Notes: a model not told the origin generated them from the letters alone. Counted from the first letter of the stretch, positions 46,843 through 58,979 are shown. The stretch: DNA of 64,000 nucleotides from Sphingomonas jatrophae (GCF_900113315.1 NZ_FOZG01000001.1:930001-994000), one strand, 5' to 3'. Numbers and translations: made by a program.

Positions 46843-48375
46843 TCAGTGTTCCGTTCCGTGGGCGGCGGGCGCGGCTGCCGCAGGGGCGCCGACACGGGCC
46901 ATCAGATGCGCATCCCCTTGCGGGTAAGCGCGCTCAACGCGGGCGACCAGCAATCCGATGTCACGACGCATCGGCGCAAGGAAGCTCTCGGGATAGATGC
47001 CCATCCACAGCACCGCGAGTGCAAGCGGCACGACCAGCGCCAGTTCGCGCGCGGACAGATCGGGCATCGCCGCAACCTCGTCCGACTTGACCTTCCCGTA
47101 CACGACACGCGCGTAGAGATAGAGCATGTACGCCGCGCCAAGGATGATGCCCGTCGTGCAGACGAACGCCACCCAGCTGTTCGCGCGATACGCGCCGATC
47201 AGGCTGAGGAACTCGCCGATGAAACCGGCCGTGCCCGGCAGGCCGACAGAGCCCATCGTGAACAGCAGAAAGAACAGTGCATATTTCGGCATGATATCGG
47301 CCAGACCGCCATAGCGGGCGATCTCGCGCGTATGCAGCCGATCGTAGATCACGCCGACGCACAGGAAGAGCGCGCCGGAGATGAGGCCGTGGCTCAGCAT
47401 CATCATCACCGAGCCTTCGAGGCCCTGCCGGTTGAACGCGAACAGCCCGATCGTGACGAACGCCATGTGCGCGACGGAGGAGTAAGCGATCAGCTTCTTC
47501 ATGTCGCTCTGCACCAGCGCAACGAGGCTGGCATAGACGACCGCCACCATGCTGAGGCCCATGACCAGCCAGAAGAGCTGGGCGGACGCCTCCGGGAACA
47601 TCGGCAGCGAGAAGCGGATGAAGCCGTAGCCGCCCATCTTCAGCAGCACACCGGCGAGGATCACCGAACCCGCAGTCGGCGCCTGGACGTGCGCGTCGGG
47701 CAGCCAGGTGTGGACCGGCCACATCGGCATCTTCACCGCGAACGAGGCGAAGAAGGCGAGGAACAGCCACGTCTGCGCCTGGGGCGGAAAGTCATACGCC
47801 ATCAGCTCGGGGATGGAGCTCGTCCCAGCCTCACGCACCATCCACAACATGGCGACCAGCATCACCACCGAGCCGAGCAGCGTGTAGAGGAAGAATTTAT
47901 ACGACGCATAGATCCGCTCGGCGCCGCCCCAGATGCCGATGATCAGATACATCGGGATCAGGCCGGCTTCGAACATGATGTAGAACAGGAACATGTCCTG
48001 CGCTGCGAAGACGCCGATCATCAGCGTCTCCATCAGGAGGAAGGCGGCCATATATTCGGGCACGCGCTTCTCGATCGCGTCCCAGCTGGCGGCGATGCAG
48101 ATCGGCATCAGGAACACGCTGAGCATGATCAGCATGAGCGCGATGCCATCGATGCCGAGCGCCCAGGCGAAGCGGCCGAAGACGGGCGAATATTCCTGAT
48201 ACTGCCACTGCGCGCCGGCATTGTCGAAGCCGACCCACAGCAGGACACCGAGCAGCAGATCGACGAGCGTTGCGGCCAACGCCAGCCAGCGTGCGCCGCC
48301 GGGCGACAGGAACAGGCATCCCACCGCCGCGAGCGCGGGGACGAGGAGCATGACGGAGAGGATCGGGAAGCTCAT
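46843..48375 (-). CDS. nuoM: NADH-quinone oxidoreductase subunit M
   Basis: Antiporter-like proton-pumping subunit of complex I, 510 residues. Family motifs: FEAGLIPMYLIIGIWGG with the key Glu, FAVKMPMWPVHTWLPDAHVQAPTAGS with the central Lys and the HTWLPDAH signature, and DMKKLIAYSSVAHMAFVT. The ATG at 48375 lies one base after the nuoL stop; the longer frame to 48417 would overlap nuoL. Between nuoL and nuoN in the operon. Confidence 0.96.
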   Translation of the reverse strand: MSFPILSVMLLVPALAAVGCLFLSPGGARWLALAATLVDLLLGVLLWVGFDNAGAQWQYQEYSPVFGRFAWALGIDGIALMLIMLSVFLMPICIAASWDAIEKRVPEYMAAFLLMETLMIGVFAAQDMFLFYIMFEAGLIPMYLIIGIWGGAERIYASYKFFLYTLLGSVVMLVAMLWMVREAGTSSIPELMAYDFPPQAQTWLFLAFFASFAVKMPMWPVHTWLPDAHVQAPTAGSVILAGVLLKMGGYGFIRFSLPMFPEASAQLFWLVMGLSMVAVVYASLVALVQSDMKKLIAYSSVAHMAFVTIGLFAFNRQGLEGSVMMMLSHGLISGALFLCVGVIYDRLHTREIARYGGLADIMPKYALFFLLFTMGSVGLPGTAGFIGEFLSLIGAYRANSWVAFVCTTGIILGAAYMLYLYARVVYGKVKSDEVAAMPDLSARELALVVPLALAVLWMGIYPESFLAPMRRDIGLLVARVERAYPQGDAHLMARVGAPAAAAPAAHGTEH

Positions 48376-48376
48376 C

Positions 48377-50455
48377 TTAGCGGACCACCGCCCAGGTCGT
48401 CGCGGCGGCGAGGCCAAGCAGCATCACCAGCGCATAAGTGTAGAGATAGCCCGACTGGAGCCGGCGAGCCGCGACACTGCCGCCCTGCACCAGCGCGGCG
48501 ATGCCGTTCGGGCCGAACCGGTCGATCGTGCCCTGATCGCCCCGCTTCCAGAACAGCCGCCCGAACCAGAAGGCCGGCCGCACGAACAGCAGATGGTAGA
48601 GCTCGTCCCAATACCATTTGTGGAGCAGGAAATCGTACAGCACGCGGAACGTGGCCGTGAAGCGCGCTGGCGCGCTGGTGTCCTTCAGATAGGCATACCA
48701 GGCGATCGCAAGGCCGATCAGCATGACCACCGTGGCCGACAGCTTCACCCAGGGCGGCACGCCATGCATCTCGTGCATCAGATGCTCGTTGAAGGCGAGG
48801 CTGCCCTTCCAGAAGATCTCACCCGCCTCCGGCTCGATGAACCAGTGGTGGAAGCCGATGCCGGCGAACACTGCACCGATGGACAGGATAATCAGCGGTA
48901 CCAGCATCGGCAGCGGGCTTTCGTGCGGGTGATAGCCCGCGGTGCCGTGCTTGACCTGATCCGCGCCGGCATCATGCGTGTGCGGCTCGTGTCCGGCATG
49001 CTCGTCCTCCGGATGCGCTTCCTGGTCGTGATGGCCGTGGCCGTGACCATGCGCGTCGTGAACCGCATGCTGGATATGCTCCGACCCCGCCCAGCGCGGC
49101 TTGCCGAAGAAGGTGAGGAACATCAGCCGCCACGAATAGAAGCTGGTCAGCAGCGCGGCGAACACCGCGACCGCGAAGGCGACCCCGCCCGGCACCGTGC
49201 CCGCGGCATAGCTCGCCTCGATGATCGCATCCTTGGAGTAGAACCCGGCAAAGCCGAACACGCCCGCCACCCCGACGCCCGTGATCGCGAGCGTACCCGC
49301 CATCATCGCCCAGAAGGTGAGCGGGATCGATTTCCTGAGGCCGCCATAGAAGCGCATGTCCTGCTCATGGTGCATCGCGTGGATGACCGAGCCAGCGCCG
49401 AGGAACAGCAGCGCCTTGAAGAAGGCGTGCGTGAACAGGTGGAACATCGCCGCGCCGAACGCGCCGACGCCGGCTGCGAAGAACATGTAGCCGAGCTGCG
49501 AACAGGTCGAATAGGCGATTACGCGCTTGATGTCGGTCTGCGTCGTGCCGACGGTCGCGGCGAACAGCGCGGTGGCTGCTCCCACGTAGGTCACGACAGT
49601 CATCGCCGTCTCGCTCGTGACGAACATCGGCGACAGGCGGCAGACCATGAACACGCCCGCCGTCACCATCGTGGCGGCGTGGATCAGCGCGGACACGGGC
49701 GTCGGCCCCTCCATCGCATCGGGCAGCCACGTGTGCAGGCCAAGCTGGGCCGACTTGCCCATCGCGCCGACGAACAGCAGCAGGCAGAGCAGCGTCATCG
49801 TATCGAAGCGGCCGCCGAGGAAACCGATGGTCGAGCCTGCCATGCCCGGTGCCGCCGCCAAAATCGCCGGGATCGACACGGTGCCGAACACCAGGAAGGT
49901 GCCGAAGATGCCGAGCGAGAAGCCGAAATCGCCGACGCGGTTGACGACGAACGCCTTGATCGCCGCCGCCTGCGCCGATGGCTTCTCATACCAGAAGCCG
50001 ATCAGCAGGTAGGAGGCGAGGCCGACGCCTTCCCAGCCGAAAAACATCTGCACCAGGCTGTCGGACGTCACCAGCATCAGCATGGCGAAGGTGAACAGCG
50101 ACAGATAGGCAAAGAAGCGCGGCTGCGAAGGATCCTCCGCCATATAGCCCCAGCTGTAGAGGTGAACGAGCGCGGACACGCTCGTCACCACTACCAGCAT
50201 CACCGCAGTCAACGCGTCAACGCGCAGCGCCCAATCGACCACGAGGTCGCCCGAGCGCAGCCAGGCCAGCACCGGCGTGACGGTGGCGGACGCATCGCCC
50301 GACAGAAAGGACACGAAGACCGGCCAGCTGAGCGCGCAGGCGACGAACAGCGCGCCCGTCGTGACGATCTTGGCGGCGGTCGCGCCGATCATGCGGCCGC
50401 CCAGCCCCGCGACCAGCGAGGCGAGCAGCGGCAGGAAAACGATGGCGAGGATCAT
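48377..50455 (-). CDS. nuoL: NADH-quinone oxidoreductase subunit L with His-rich loop
   Basis: Distal proton-pumping subunit of complex I with the long lateral helix, 692 residues, longer than the E. coli protein (about 613). Core motifs are present: [20 protein letters not shown] (key Glu), [21 protein letters not shown] (Lys and HTWLPDAM), [18 protein letters not shown]. The extra length is mainly a hydrophilic loop after [12 protein letters not shown]: about 65 residues with 16 His as HG, HH and EH clusters (for example [19 protein letters not shown]) and several acidic residues, preceding [15 protein letters not shown]. Other alphaproteobacterial NuoL proteins have loops here too. Confidence 0.96.
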   Translation of the reverse strand: MILAIVFLPLLASLVAGLGGRMIGATAAKIVTTGALFVACALSWPVFVSFLSGDASATVTPVLAWLRSGDLVVDWALRVDALTAVMLVVVTSVSALVHLYSWGYMAEDPSQPRFFAYLSLFTFAMLMLVTSDSLVQMFFGWEGVGLASYLLIGFWYEKPSAQAAAIKAFVVNRVGDFGFSLGIFGTFLVFGTVSIPAILAAAPGMAGSTIGFLGGRFDTMTLLCLLLFVGAMGKSAQLGLHTWLPDAMEGPTPVSALIHAATMVTAGVFMVCRLSPMFVTSETAMTVVTYVGAATALFAATVGTTQTDIKRVIAYSTCSQLGYMFFAAGVGAFGAAMFHLFTHAFFKALLFLGAGSVIHAMHHEQDMRFYGGLRKSIPLTFWAMMAGTLAITGVGVAGVFGFAGFYSKDAIIEASYAAGTVPGGVAFAVAVFAALLTSFYSWRLMFLTFFGKPRWAGSEHIQHAVHDAHGHGHGHHDQEAHPEDEHAGHEPHTHDAGADQVKHGTAGYHPHESPLPMLVPLIILSIGAVFAGIGFHHWFIEPEAGEIFWKGSLAFNEHLMHEMHGVPPWVKLSATVVMLIGLAIAWYAYLKDTSAPARFTATFRVLYDFLLHKWYWDELYHLLFVRPAFWFGRLFWKRGDQGTIDRFGPNGIAALVQGGSVAARRLQSGYLYTYALVMLLGLAAATTWAVVR

Positions 50456-50462
50456 GCCGCGG

Positions 50463-50768
50463 TCAGCCTTTCATCCGGTTGACGTCGTCGACGGCGATGG
50501 TGCCACGGCCGCGGAAGTAGATGACGAGAATGGCGAGCCCGATCGCCGCCTCGCCCGCCGCCACGGTCAGCACGAACATGGCGAAGACCTGGCCGACGAG
50601 GTCGCCGAGATAGGCGGAGAAGGCGACGAGATTGATGTTCACGCTGAGCAGGATCAGCTCAATCGCCATCAGGATGATGATGATGTTCTTCCGGTTGAGG
50701 AAGATGCCGAACACGCCCATCGCGAACAGAATCGCGGAGACGGCGAGATAATGCTGTAGCCCGATCAT
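50463..50768 (-). CDS. nuoK: NADH-quinone oxidoreductase subunit K
   Basis: Small membrane subunit of complex I in the proton path, 101 residues, three helices. Shows the family's [40 protein letters not shown] with the two conserved Glu-bearing helices, and [21 protein letters not shown]. The ATG overlaps the nuoJ stop by one base (TGATG), so the two are coupled. Confidence 0.96.
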   Translation of the reverse strand: MIGLQHYLAVSAILFAMGVFGIFLNRKNIIIILMAIELILLSVNINLVAFSAYLGDLVGQVFAMFVLTVAAGEAAIGLAILVIYFRGRGTIAVDDVNRMKG

Positions 50769-51379
50769 CAGAGCTCGACCCCCTGGCCCACTGGCTGATC
50801 GACGTTGCGGATCGCATCCTGCGGCCGCCGCATGTTCTGCCGCATGATGTTCTGCTGGCGCACGCCGCCGCGAATGCGGTGGGTGAGCACGATGGCGCCG
50901 ATCATCGCGACGAGCAGAACGAGACCCGCCCCCTCGAAGATGAACAGATAGCGCGTGTAGAGCAGAGTGCCGAGCGCCTCGATGTTGGGCACCTCCTCAG
51001 GCGTCGGCGCGGTACGCTGCGACAGCGCGAGACCGCCCGCGCGCCATGCCGAGCCCGCGATCAGGATCTCGGCGCCAAGCGCCACGACCAGCAGCAGCCC
51101 CGCCGGCAGATATTTGACGAAGCCCGCGCGCATCTCGGCAAAGTCGATGTCGAGCATCATGACGACGAACAGGAACAGCACGCTGACAGCGCCGACATAG
51201 ACGATGATCAGCAGCATGGCGATGAACTCCGCCCCGCACAGGAGCATCAGCCCCGCGGCGTTGAAGAAGGCGAAGATCAGCCACAGCACGCTGTGCACCG
51301 GATTGCGCGACAGGATGCACAGGCCCCCTGCGGCAACCACCAGGGTGGCGAAGAGATAGAAAGCGAAGACCTGGATCAC
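50768..51379 (-). CDS. nuoJ: NADH-quinone oxidoreductase subunit J
   Basis: Membrane subunit of complex I, 203 residues, five helices. Motifs: [47 protein letters not shown] with the pi-bulge region, and a C-terminal hydrophilic tail ([15 protein letters not shown]). The gap of 126 bases to nuoI upstream contains a palindromic repeat, the only sizeable gap inside the operon. Confidence 0.95.
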   Translation of the reverse strand: MIQVFAFYLFATLVVAAGGLCILSRNPVHSVLWLIFAFFNAAGLMLLCGAEFIAMLLIIVYVGAVSVLFLFVVMMLDIDFAEMRAGFVKYLPAGLLLVVALGAEILIAGSAWRAGGLALSQRTAPTPEEVPNIEALGTLLYTRYLFIFEGAGLVLLVAMIGAIVLTHRIRGGVRQQNIMRQNMRRPQDAIRNVDQPVGQGVEL

Positions 51380-51400
51380 GACGCGCGCGCCTTGCAGATC

Positions 51401-51482
51401 GTCGCCCCAGCGGACGCTGGGGTCTCGTGCGACCGGGGCTTACCCCAGCCTGAAGCGATGCCAGCCTGCGCTGGCATGACGG
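51401..51482. repeat. Type 2 palindromic intergenic repeat, copy D, inside the nuo operon
   Basis: Inverted orientation of the element at 5516-5588: bases 51457-51480 are the exact reverse complement of 5516-5539. It has two end hairpins, CCCCAGCG/CGCTGGGG-like (51405-51422) and GCCAGC/GCTGGC (51460-51475). It fills the nuoI-nuoJ gap and could affect message processing between the soluble-arm and membrane-arm genes. Confidence 0.8.
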
Positions 51483-51505
51483 AATGGCTGCTCACGCGGC
51501 GCGGC

Positions 51506-51991
51506 CTAGCGATAGGCCGCATCGGCGGCAAGGTTCGCCGCGATGGCGCCTTCCCAGCGATCGCCATTATCGAGCAGCTTCGCCTTGTCGTAGATCAGCT
51601 CCTCGCGCGTCTCGGTGCTGAACTCGAGGTTCGGCCCCTCGACGATCGCGTCCACCGGGCACGCCTCCTGGCAGAAGCCGCAATAGATGCACTTCGTCAT
51701 GTCGATGTCGTAGCGCGTGGTACGGCGGCTGCCGTCGTCGCGCGGCTCGGCCTCGATCGTGATCGCCTGCGCCGGGCACACCGCCTCGCACAGCTTGCAC
51801 GCGATGCAGCGTTCCTCGCCGTTCGGATACCGCCTGAGCGCATGCTCGCCGCGGAAGCGCGGGCTGAGCGGCGCGCGCTCATACGGATAGTTGATCGTCA
51901 CCTTGGGCTTGAAGAAATATTTCAGCGTGAGGGCGTGGCCCTTCACCAACTCCCAAAGGGTGAACGATTTGATGATGTGCGCCAGGCTCAT
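51506..51991 (-). CDS. nuoI: NADH-quinone oxidoreductase subunit I
   Basis: Ferredoxin-like subunit of the connecting module of complex I, carrying clusters N6a and N6b. The 161-residue product has two 4Fe-4S motifs, [12 protein letters not shown] (about residues 62-73) and [12 protein letters not shown] (101-112), and an N-terminal amphipathic helix ([17 protein letters not shown]). The long frame upstream to 53059 is out of frame with nuoH; the ATG at 51991 overlaps the nuoH stop by one base. Confidence 0.97.
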   Translation of the reverse strand: MSLAHIIKSFTLWELVKGHALTLKYFFKPKVTINYPYERAPLSPRFRGEHALRRYPNGEERCIACKLCEAVCPAQAITIEAEPRDDGSRRTTRYDIDMTKCIYCGFCQEACPVDAIVEGPNLEFSTETREELIYDKAKLLDNGDRWEGAIAANLAADAAYR

Positions 51992-53031
51992 CACGAATAC
52001 CTTGTCAGCATGAGGTAGCCCGACACCAGGAACACCCAGAAGAGCGAGAGCGGCAGGAACACCTTCCAGCCCAGCCGCATCAGCTGGTCGTACCGGTAGC
52101 GCGGCACGGTCGCCTTCACCCACGAGAAGACGAAGAAGAAGAACAGGATCTTGGCGAACAGCCAGATGATGCCGGGCACGTAGTAGAGCGGCGCCCAGTC
52201 GAGCGGCGGCAGCCAGCCGCCCCAGAACAGGGTGGCGTTCAGCGCGCACATCAGCAGCACGTTGCCATATTCGCCGAGCCAGAAGAGCGCGAAGCTCATC
52301 GACGAATATTCGGTCTGGTAGCCGGCGACGATCTCGCTCTCCGCCTCGGTCAGGTCGAAGGGCGCGCGCGCCGTCTCCGCCATGGCCGAGATCAGGAACA
52401 CCACGGCCATCGGGAACAGCAAAGGATTGAAGCCGAAGGCGTTGATGATGCCGAGGATGTGGCCGCGCTGCTGATCGACGATCGCGCCCATGTTGAACGT
52501 GCCCGCCCAGAGCACGACCGAGATCAGCACGAAGCCGATCGACACCTCGTAGGACACCATCTGAGCGGCCGCACGCAGCGCGCTGTAGAACGGATATTTC
52601 GAGTTCGACGACCAGCCGGCGATGATCACGCCGTACACGCCGAGCGACGAGGCGGCGAGGATGTAGAGCAGGCCGACATTGATGTCCGCCAGCGCCATGT
52701 CCGGCCCGAACGGGATCACCGCCCACGCGATCAGCGCCACGGTGAACGTCAGGATCGGCGCGATCAGGAACAGGCCCTTGTTCGACGAGGCCGGGACGAT
52801 CGTTTCCTTGAGGAACACCTTCAACCCGTCGGCGAAGCTCTGCAGCAGCCCGAACGGGCCGACCACGTTCGGCCCGCGGCGGAGCGCCATCGCCGCCCAG
52901 ATCTTGCGATCGGCATAGATCACCATCGCCACCGCCAGCATCAGCGGCAGCGCGATGAGCAGGATCAGGATGAGATTGGCGACGAACCAGCCGAGGCCGG
53001 TGCCGAGGACCGATTGAAACCAGGCGATCAT
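51991..53031 (-). CDS. nuoH: NADH-quinone oxidoreductase subunit H
   Basis: Membrane subunit at the quinone-binding interface of complex I, 346 residues, eight helices. Motifs: [76 protein letters not shown] (the acidic loop near the quinone channel) and [19 protein letters not shown]. The start at 53031 overlaps the nuoG stop by 4 bases. Confidence 0.97.
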   Translation of the reverse strand: MIAWFQSVLGTGLGWFVANLILILLIALPLMLAVAMVIYADRKIWAAMALRRGPNVVGPFGLLQSFADGLKVFLKETIVPASSNKGLFLIAPILTFTVALIAWAVIPFGPDMALADINVGLLYILAASSLGVYGVIIAGWSSNSKYPFYSALRAAAQMVSYEVSIGFVLISVVLWAGTFNMGAIVDQQRGHILGIINAFGFNPLLFPMAVVFLISAMAETARAPFDLTEAESEIVAGYQTEYSSMSFALFWLGEYGNVLLMCALNATLFWGGWLPPLDWAPLYYVPGIIWLFAKILFFFFVFSWVKATVPRYRYDQLMRLGWKVFLPLSLFWVFLVSGYLMLTRYS

Positions 53032-55037
53032 TCCGCCGCCTCCGCGAAAGTCTCACCATGCAGCAGTTCGGCCGAGCAACGCTGCATCGTCGGGCTGGCG
53101 CGGCAGATGGCGTTGGTCAGATAGAAGTCCTTGATCGGCAGACCGAGCGCACCGCCCTCGGCCGAGATGGGCAGCGCGGGTGCGCTCCACGGGATCGAGG
53201 CGAGACCCGGCTCCGCCAGCATCGGCACGTCGCGCGCCATGGCAGCGCGCAGCGCATCGAGCGTGTCGAACGGCAGCGTCCGGCCGAGCACGTCGCTCAG
53301 CGCCCGGAAGATCGCCCAGTCCTCGCGTGCATCCCCCGGCGGGAAGACGGCGCGATCACCGCGCTGCACCCGGCCTTCCAGGTTCACCCAGGTGCCCGAC
53401 TTTTCGGCATAAGCCGCACCGGGCAGGACGATGTCCGCCGCGGCTGCGCCCTTGTCGCCATGATGGCCGACATAGACGAGCGTGCCGAGCGCATGGGCGG
53501 CGAAGTCCACCTCGTCCGCGCCGAGCAGGAAGGTGAGCTTCGGCGCTGCCTGCGCGATCGAACGGATGCCGCCCGCCTGCGCATAGCCGAGCATCAGCCC
53601 CGCCATCCGCGATGCGGAGAAATGCAGGACGTTGTAGCCGTTCCAGCCGTCCTTGATCAGGCCGAGCGTCTCGACCAGCGCGAGGCTGGCGCCCTGCCCG
53701 TCCTTCAGCGCCGCGCCGCCGACGATCAGCATCGGCTGCTTGGCATCGGCAAAGGTGTCGAGCAGCGCCTGCGGCAGGCGGCCGAGCAGGCCGATGTCGT
53801 TGCCCAGCCATTCGACCGGATAGGTGAGATCCACCTCCTCGCCGATGGCATAGACCTTGGCGCCCGCCTTCACCGCCTTGCGGATGCGGGTGTTGACCAG
53901 CGCCGCTTCCCAGCGAACGTTGGAGCCGACGATCAGGATCGCGTCCGCCGTCTCGACGCCTGCGATGGTGGTGTTAAAATTGACCGCGGCGAGGCTCGAC
54001 ACGTCGTAGGCCATGCCCGTCTGACGGCCTTCGAGCAGGTCGGAACCGAGCGAACGCGCCAGCAGCTTGGCCGCGTACATCGTCTCGGCATCGACGAGGT
54101 CGCCGGCGATCACCGCCACCTTGTCGCCCGCCGCTTCCGCTGCCGCCTTCACCGACTCGAATGCCTCGGCCCAGGTGGCGGGCACCAGCCGGCCTTCGCG
54201 GCGCACGAACGGCCGGTCGAGCCGCCGCCGGACGAGGCCGTCGACGTGATGGCGCGTCTTGTCGTGCGCCCACTCCTCGTTCACGTCCTCGTTGATCCGC
54301 GGCACGCAGCGCAGCACCTGCCGGCCACGGCTGTCGAGGCGGATGTTCGTGCCGACCGCATCCATCACGTCGATCGCGTAGGTCTTGCGCAGCTCCCACG
54401 GCCGCGCCTCGAACGCATAAGGCTTGGCCGTCAGCGCGCCCACGGGGCAGAGATCGACAACGTTGCCAGACAGTTCGGACGTGACCGCTCGCTCCAGATA
54501 GGAGGTGATCTGCATGTCCTCGCCGCGGCCGAGCGCGCCGATCTCCTCCATGCCCGCCACTTCCTCCGCGAAGCGGACGCAGCGGGTGCACTGGATGCAG
54601 CGCGTCATGATCGTCTTGACGATCGGGCCCATATATTTGTCGGTCACCGCCCGCTTGTTCTCGGCAAAGCGGCTATGGCCCTTGCCGTAGGCGATTGATT
54701 GATCCTGCAGGTCGCACTCGCCGCCCTGGTCACAGATCGGGCAATCGAGCGGGTGATTGATGAGGAGGAACTCCATCACCCCCTCACGCGCCTTCCTCAC
54801 CTTCTCCGAATTGGTCGTGACGACCATCTTGTCGGCGGCGGGCATGGCGCAGCTGGCCTGCGGCTTGGGCGGGCCCGGCGCGATCTCGACGAGGCACATG
54901 CGGCAATTGCCGGCGATGCTCAGCCGCTCGTGATAGCAGAAGCGCGGTATCTCCTTGCCCGCAGCCTCGCAGGCCTGGAGCACGGTGGCACCCGCCGGGA
55001 CTTCAACTTCGATCCCGTCAACGGTCAACGTCGGCAT
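53028..55037 (-). CDS. nuoG: NADH-quinone oxidoreductase subunit G
   Basis: Largest peripheral-arm subunit, carrying several iron-sulfur clusters. The 669-residue product has the N-terminal 2Fe-2S site ([19 protein letters not shown] plus the later Cys), the HxxxCxxC-type [16 protein letters not shown] site, [16 protein letters not shown], and then a large molybdopterin-oxidoreductase-like domain without a cofactor. Length is normal for alphaproteobacteria. It starts 6 bases after nuoF and overlaps nuoH by 4 bases. Confidence 0.96.
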   Translation of the reverse strand: MPTLTVDGIEVEVPAGATVLQACEAAGKEIPRFCYHERLSIAGNCRMCLVEIAPGPPKPQASCAMPAADKMVVTTNSEKVRKAREGVMEFLLINHPLDCPICDQGGECDLQDQSIAYGKGHSRFAENKRAVTDKYMGPIVKTIMTRCIQCTRCVRFAEEVAGMEEIGALGRGEDMQITSYLERAVTSELSGNVVDLCPVGALTAKPYAFEARPWELRKTYAIDVMDAVGTNIRLDSRGRQVLRCVPRINEDVNEEWAHDKTRHHVDGLVRRRLDRPFVRREGRLVPATWAEAFESVKAAAEAAGDKVAVIAGDLVDAETMYAAKLLARSLGSDLLEGRQTGMAYDVSSLAAVNFNTTIAGVETADAILIVGSNVRWEAALVNTRIRKAVKAGAKVYAIGEEVDLTYPVEWLGNDIGLLGRLPQALLDTFADAKQPMLIVGGAALKDGQGASLALVETLGLIKDGWNGYNVLHFSASRMAGLMLGYAQAGGIRSIAQAAPKLTFLLGADEVDFAAHALGTLVYVGHHGDKGAAAADIVLPGAAYAEKSGTWVNLEGRVQRGDRAVFPPGDAREDWAIFRALSDVLGRTLPFDTLDALRAAMARDVPMLAEPGLASIPWSAPALPISAEGGALGLPIKDFYLTNAICRASPTMQRCSAELLHGETFAEAAE

Positions 55038-55043
55038 TGTCGC

Positions 55044-56357
55044 TTACTCCGCCGCTACCGCGAGGGGTGCGGAACCCTGCTTTTCCACGATCCGCCGTTC
55101 GATCTCCGGGCGGAAGTGGCGGATCAGGCCCTGGATCGGCCAGGCCGCGGCATCGCCGAGCGCGCAGATGGTGTGGCCCTCAACCTGGCGGGTGACTTCC
55201 TCGAGCAGATCGATTTCGTGCAGCTGCGCATTGCCCTCGCGCAACCGCTCCATCACGCGCCACATCCAGCCCGTGCCCTCGCGGCAGGGCGTGCACTGGC
55301 CGCAGCTCTCATGCTTGTAGAAATAGCTCAGCCGGCTGATCGCGCGGACGATGTCGGTCGACTTGTCCATCACGATCACCGCCGCGGTGCCGAGGCCGGA
55401 CTTGAGATCGCGCAGACCGTCGAAGTCCATCGGCGCATCCATGATCTGCGCCGCGGGGACGAGCGGCACGGACGAGCCGCCGGGGATCACCGCCAGCAGA
55501 TTGTCCCACCCGCCACGGATGCCGCCGGCATGCCGGTCGATCAGCTCACGGAAGGAGATGCCCATCGCCTCTTCGACGACGCACGGCCGGTTCACATGGC
55601 CGCTGATCTGGAACAGCTTGGTGCCCTGGTTCTTGTCGCGCCCGATGCCCGCAAACCATGCCGCACCACGGCGCAGGATAGTCGGCGCGACCGCGATGGA
55701 CTCGACGTTGTTCACCGTCGTCGGGCAGCCATAAAGGCCCGCACCTGCCGGGAAAGGCGGCTTCAGCCGGGGCTGGCCCTTCTTGCCCTCAAGGCTCTCG
55801 ATCTGCGCCGTTTCCTCGCCGCAGATATAAGCGCCGGCGCCGCGATGGACGAACACATCGAAATCGTAGCCGGAGCCCGCCGCATTCTTGCCGAGCAGGC
55901 CCGCATCATAGGCCTCCGCCACCGCGGCGAAGAGGTGCTCCGCCTCGCGGATGAACTCGCCACGGATGTAGATGTAGGCCGCCCGCGCGCGCATCGCGAA
56001 GCCGGCGATCAGCGCGCCTTCGATCAGCTTGTGCGGCTCGTGCCGGATAATCTCGCGATCCTTGCACGATCCCGGCTCGGACTCGTCGGCATTGATGACG
56101 AGGAAGCTGGGTTTGCCGGGCTTTGGCTCCTTCGGCATGAAGCTCCACTTCATGCCGGTGGGGAAGCCCGCCCCGCCGCGGCCACGCAGGCCGGAGGCCT
56201 TGATCGCGTCGATGATCGCATCCTGGCCCACCGCCATCAGCGACTTGGTATCGTCCCAATCGCCGCGTGCGCGCGCACCCGCCAGCTTCCAGTCCTGAAA
56301 GCCGTAGATGTTGGTGAAGATGCGGTCCTTGTCCGCCAGCGGCTGGATGGCGCTCAT
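55044..56357 (-). CDS. nuoF: NADH-quinone oxidoreductase subunit F
   Basis: NADH-oxidising subunit with FMN and cluster N3, 437 residues. The nucleotide-binding loop [46 protein letters not shown] and the 4Fe-4S site [15 protein letters not shown] are all present. The ATG at 56357 overlaps the nuoE stop by 4 bases; the upstream extension to 56579 is in an unrelated frame within nuoE. Confidence 0.97.
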   Translation of the reverse strand: MSAIQPLADKDRIFTNIYGFQDWKLAGARARGDWDDTKSLMAVGQDAIIDAIKASGLRGRGGAGFPTGMKWSFMPKEPKPGKPSFLVINADESEPGSCKDREIIRHEPHKLIEGALIAGFAMRARAAYIYIRGEFIREAEHLFAAVAEAYDAGLLGKNAAGSGYDFDVFVHRGAGAYICGEETAQIESLEGKKGQPRLKPPFPAGAGLYGCPTTVNNVESIAVAPTILRRGAAWFAGIGRDKNQGTKLFQISGHVNRPCVVEEAMGISFRELIDRHAGGIRGGWDNLLAVIPGGSSVPLVPAAQIMDAPMDFDGLRDLKSGLGTAAVIVMDKSTDIVRAISRLSYFYKHESCGQCTPCREGTGWMWRVMERLREGNAQLHEIDLLEEVTRQVEGHTICALGDAAAWPIQGLIRHFRPEIERRIVEKQGSAPLAVAAE

Positions 56358-57022
56358 GCCCACTCGCCCCGATAATCGTGATTTTCGCTGACCATCGCCT
56401 TGAGCGTCGTCGGCCCGCCCTCGGGCGCCGACGCGTGCCGGTCGATCTGCGGACCGGGCTTGGGCGTGCCGCCGGCTGCCAGCGTCTCGAGGATCTCGGT
56501 CATGCTGTCGTAGGTCAGGTCTTCGTAATTGTCGTCGTTGATCTGCACCATCGGCGCGTTGGCGCAGGTGCCCATGCACTCGACTTCCATCAGCGTGAAC
56601 AGGCCGTCGGGCGTCGTCTTACCCTTGATCAGGCCCTTGTTCTTGCACGCCGCCATCACGTCGTCCGACCCACGCAGCATGCACGGCGTCGTGCCGCACA
56701 CCTGCACGAGGTGCCGGCCGACCGGCGCCTGGTTGAACATCGTGTAGAAGGAAACGACCTCCAGCGCACGGATGTACGGCATGTCGACCGTGCGGGCGAC
56801 ATGCTCGATCACCGGCACGGGCAGCCAGCCATAGGTGCCCGTCTCACGCCCGACCTGCGCCTGCGCGAGATAGAGCAGCGGCATGATCGCTGAATGCTGC
56901 CGCCCCGGCGGATAGCGCGCGATGATGCCGTCGACCTGCGGCGCGGACTGGTCGTCCCAGGCGAAGCCGCCCCAGCGGGCGCGCATCTCGGCTTCGTCGG
57001 GGATGTGGGGAGCGTCAGCCAT
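56354..57022 (-). CDS. nuoE: NADH-quinone oxidoreductase subunit E
   Basis: Thioredoxin-fold subunit with the 2Fe-2S cluster N1a, 222 residues. Ligands lie in [15 protein letters not shown] and [13 protein letters not shown]. The N-terminal region ([35 protein letters not shown]) and [15 protein letters not shown] are typical. It is longer than E. coli NuoE (about 166) by a polar C-terminal extension ([20 protein letters not shown]). Its ATG overlaps the nuoD stop by one base. Confidence 0.96.
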   Translation of the reverse strand: MADAPHIPDEAEMRARWGGFAWDDQSAPQVDGIIARYPPGRQHSAIMPLLYLAQAQVGRETGTYGWLPVPVIEHVARTVDMPYIRALEVVSFYTMFNQAPVGRHLVQVCGTTPCMLRGSDDVMAACKNKGLIKGKTTPDGLFTLMEVECMGTCANAPMVQINDDNYEDLTYDSMTEILETLAAGGTPKPGPQIDRHASAPEGGPTTLKAMVSENHDYRGEWA

Positions 57023-58296
57023 CAGCGGTCACATTCACCAAAAACGACGTCAATCGCGGAGAGCACCGCGGTGGTATCGGCCAGCATGTGGCCCTTCATC
57101 ATGAAATCCATTGCCTGAAGGTGACTGAACGCCGTCGGCCGGATCTTCACGCGATAGGGTTTGTTCGAGCCGTCGCTGACCAGGTACACGCCGAACTCGC
57201 CCTTGGGGCTCTCCGTCGCGACATAGACGTCGCCCGCGGGCACGTGAAAGCCCTCGGTGTAGAGCTTGAAGTGGTGGATCAGCGCTTCCATCGACCGCTT
57301 CATGTCGCCGCGCTTCGGCGGCACCACCTTTCGATCGAGGCTGGCGATCGGCCCTTCTGGCATCTCGTTCAGGCACTGGCGCATGATCCGCGCCGATTGG
57401 CGGACCTCTTCCACACGCACCATGAAGCGATCGTAGCAATCGCCCTGCGTGCCGGTCGGCACCTCGAACTGCATGCGATCATAGACGTCGTAAGGCTGCG
57501 CCTTGCGGATGTCCCACGGCACGCCGGCGGCACGGATCATCGGGCCGGAAAAACCCCACGCAATCGCATCGTCGCGGCTGACGGTGCCGATATCGACGTT
57601 GCGCTGCTTGAAGATGCGGTTGTCGGCGACGAGGCTTACGGCATCCTCGAACAGGCGCGGCAGGCGCTTGTCCAGCCAGTCACCTATGTCGGTCAGCAGC
57701 TTCAACGGCACATCCTGGTGGACGCCGCCCGGGCGGAAGAACGCCGCATGCATCCGCGCACCTGACGCCCGCTCGTAGAAGTTCATCGTGTCTTCGCGCA
57801 GCTCGAACAGCCACAGGTTTGGCGTCATCGCGCCGACGTCCATCACGTGCGAACCGAGGTTCAGCATGTGGTTCATGATGCGCGTCAGCTCGGCGAAGAA
57901 GACGCGGAGATACTGGGCACGGATCGGCACTTCGACGCCGAGCAGCTTCTCGATGGCGAGCACATAGCTGTGCTCCATGCACATGGGCGAGCAGTAATCG
58001 AGCCGGTCGAAGTAAGGCAGCGCCTGCAGGTAGGTCTTGTACTCGCACAGCTTCTCGGTGCCGCGGTGAAGCAGGCCGACGTGCGGATCGACGCGCTCGA
58101 CGATCTCGCCGTCCATCTCCATGACCATGCGCAGCACGCCGTGCGCGGCGGGGTGCTGCGGGCCGAAGTTGATGGTGTAATTCTGGATCGCGACCTCGTC
58201 CGACGCCGCGACGGGCGTGTCCGCCTCGGACGGCGGCAGCACGGTGCCGGGATCGTCGGCGGTGCCGACATGGTAGCTGACGTCGCTCTGGCTCAC
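57022..58296 (-). CDS. nuoD: NADH-quinone oxidoreductase subunit D
   Basis: 49-kDa-type subunit forming much of the quinone site, 424 residues. Motifs: [55 protein letters not shown] and [25 protein letters not shown] at the C-terminus. nuoC and nuoD are separate genes, unlike the fused E. coli form. The GTG start at 58296 overlaps the nuoC stop (GTGA). The first 30 residues ([15 protein letters not shown]) are a variable acidic extension. Confidence 0.96.
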   Translation of the reverse strand: MSQSDVSYHVGTADDPGTVLPPSEADTPVAASDEVAIQNYTINFGPQHPAAHGVLRMVMEMDGEIVERVDPHVGLLHRGTEKLCEYKTYLQALPYFDRLDYCSPMCMEHSYVLAIEKLLGVEVPIRAQYLRVFFAELTRIMNHMLNLGSHVMDVGAMTPNLWLFELREDTMNFYERASGARMHAAFFRPGGVHQDVPLKLLTDIGDWLDKRLPRLFEDAVSLVADNRIFKQRNVDIGTVSRDDAIAWGFSGPMIRAAGVPWDIRKAQPYDVYDRMQFEVPTGTQGDCYDRFMVRVEEVRQSARIMRQCLNEMPEGPIASLDRKVVPPKRGDMKRSMEALIHHFKLYTEGFHVPAGDVYVATESPKGEFGVYLVSDGSNKPYRVKIRPTAFSHLQAMDFMMKGHMLADTTAVLSAIDVVFGECDR

Positions 58297-58979
58297 TTCT
58301 TGTCGTCCGCTTTGGCTGGCGCCGGCGCGGGCGTCTGCGCCCCCGGCTGGACCGGCGAGCCCGCCGCCTTTTCGTCACCCGGCAGCACGTATTCCGCGCC
58401 CTCCCACGGCGACATGAAGTCGAACGGCCGGAAATCCTGCGCCAGCTGCACCGGCTCGTAGATCACGCGCTTGGCCTCTTCCGAGTAGCGCATCTCGACA
58501 TGGCCCGTCATCGGGAAGTCCTTGCGGAACGGATGCCCGCGGAAGCCATAGTCGGTGAGGATGCGGCGAAGGTCCGGATTGCCCTCGAACAGCACGCCGA
58601 ACATGTCGAACACCTCGCGCTCCAGCCAGCCGGCGACCGGCCAAAGGCCCGTTACCGACGGCACCGGGTTCACGTCGTCGGCACGGACATGGACGCGGAT
58701 GCGGTGGTTACGCGTCAGCGACAGCAGGCAATAGACCACCTCGAACCGCTCCACCCCGCGATCCGGATAGTCGACGCCGGCAATCTCCATCAGCTGCTGA
58801 TAGGCGAGGCCCGGCGTGTCGCGCAGCGCGCGCAACGCCGCTGCCACACCCTCGCGCGCGACGAACAGCTTGACCTCGCCGACCGCCTCCACGGCATCGA
58901 GCAGATGGCCGCCGAGCACCGCTCGGGCCGCGTCGATCACGCCCTCGTTGGAGCTGTATTTCGGATGCGTGCCGCTCAC
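58293..58979 (-). CDS. nuoC: NADH-quinone oxidoreductase subunit C
   Basis: 30-kDa-type subunit of the connecting module, 228 residues. Sites: [63 protein letters not shown], the family signature, and [15 protein letters not shown]. The tail is Ala/Pro/Lys-rich ([12 protein letters not shown]). The GTG start at 58979 overlaps the nuoB stop (GTGA), and the end overlaps nuoD the same way. Confidence 0.95.
   Translation of the reverse strand: MSGTHPKYSSNEGVIDAARAVLGGHLLDAVEAVGEVKLFVAREGVAAALRALRDTPGLAYQQLMEIAGVDYPDRGVERFEVVYCLLSLTRNHRIRVHVRADDVNPVPSVTGLWPVAGWLEREVFDMFGVLFEGNPDLRRILTDYGFRGHPFRKDFPMTGHVEMRYSEEAKRVIYEPVQLAQDFRPFDFMSPWEGAEYVLPGDEKAAGSPVQPGAQTPAPAPAKADDKK

Noticed and set aside
48221-50482. 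753-codon plus-strand frame rich in His, Arg and Glu
   Set aside because: Antisense to nuoL; composition is the complement of membrane-protein codons.
54699-56375. 558-codon plus-strand frame
   Set aside because: Antisense to nuoF and nuoG, which are intact.
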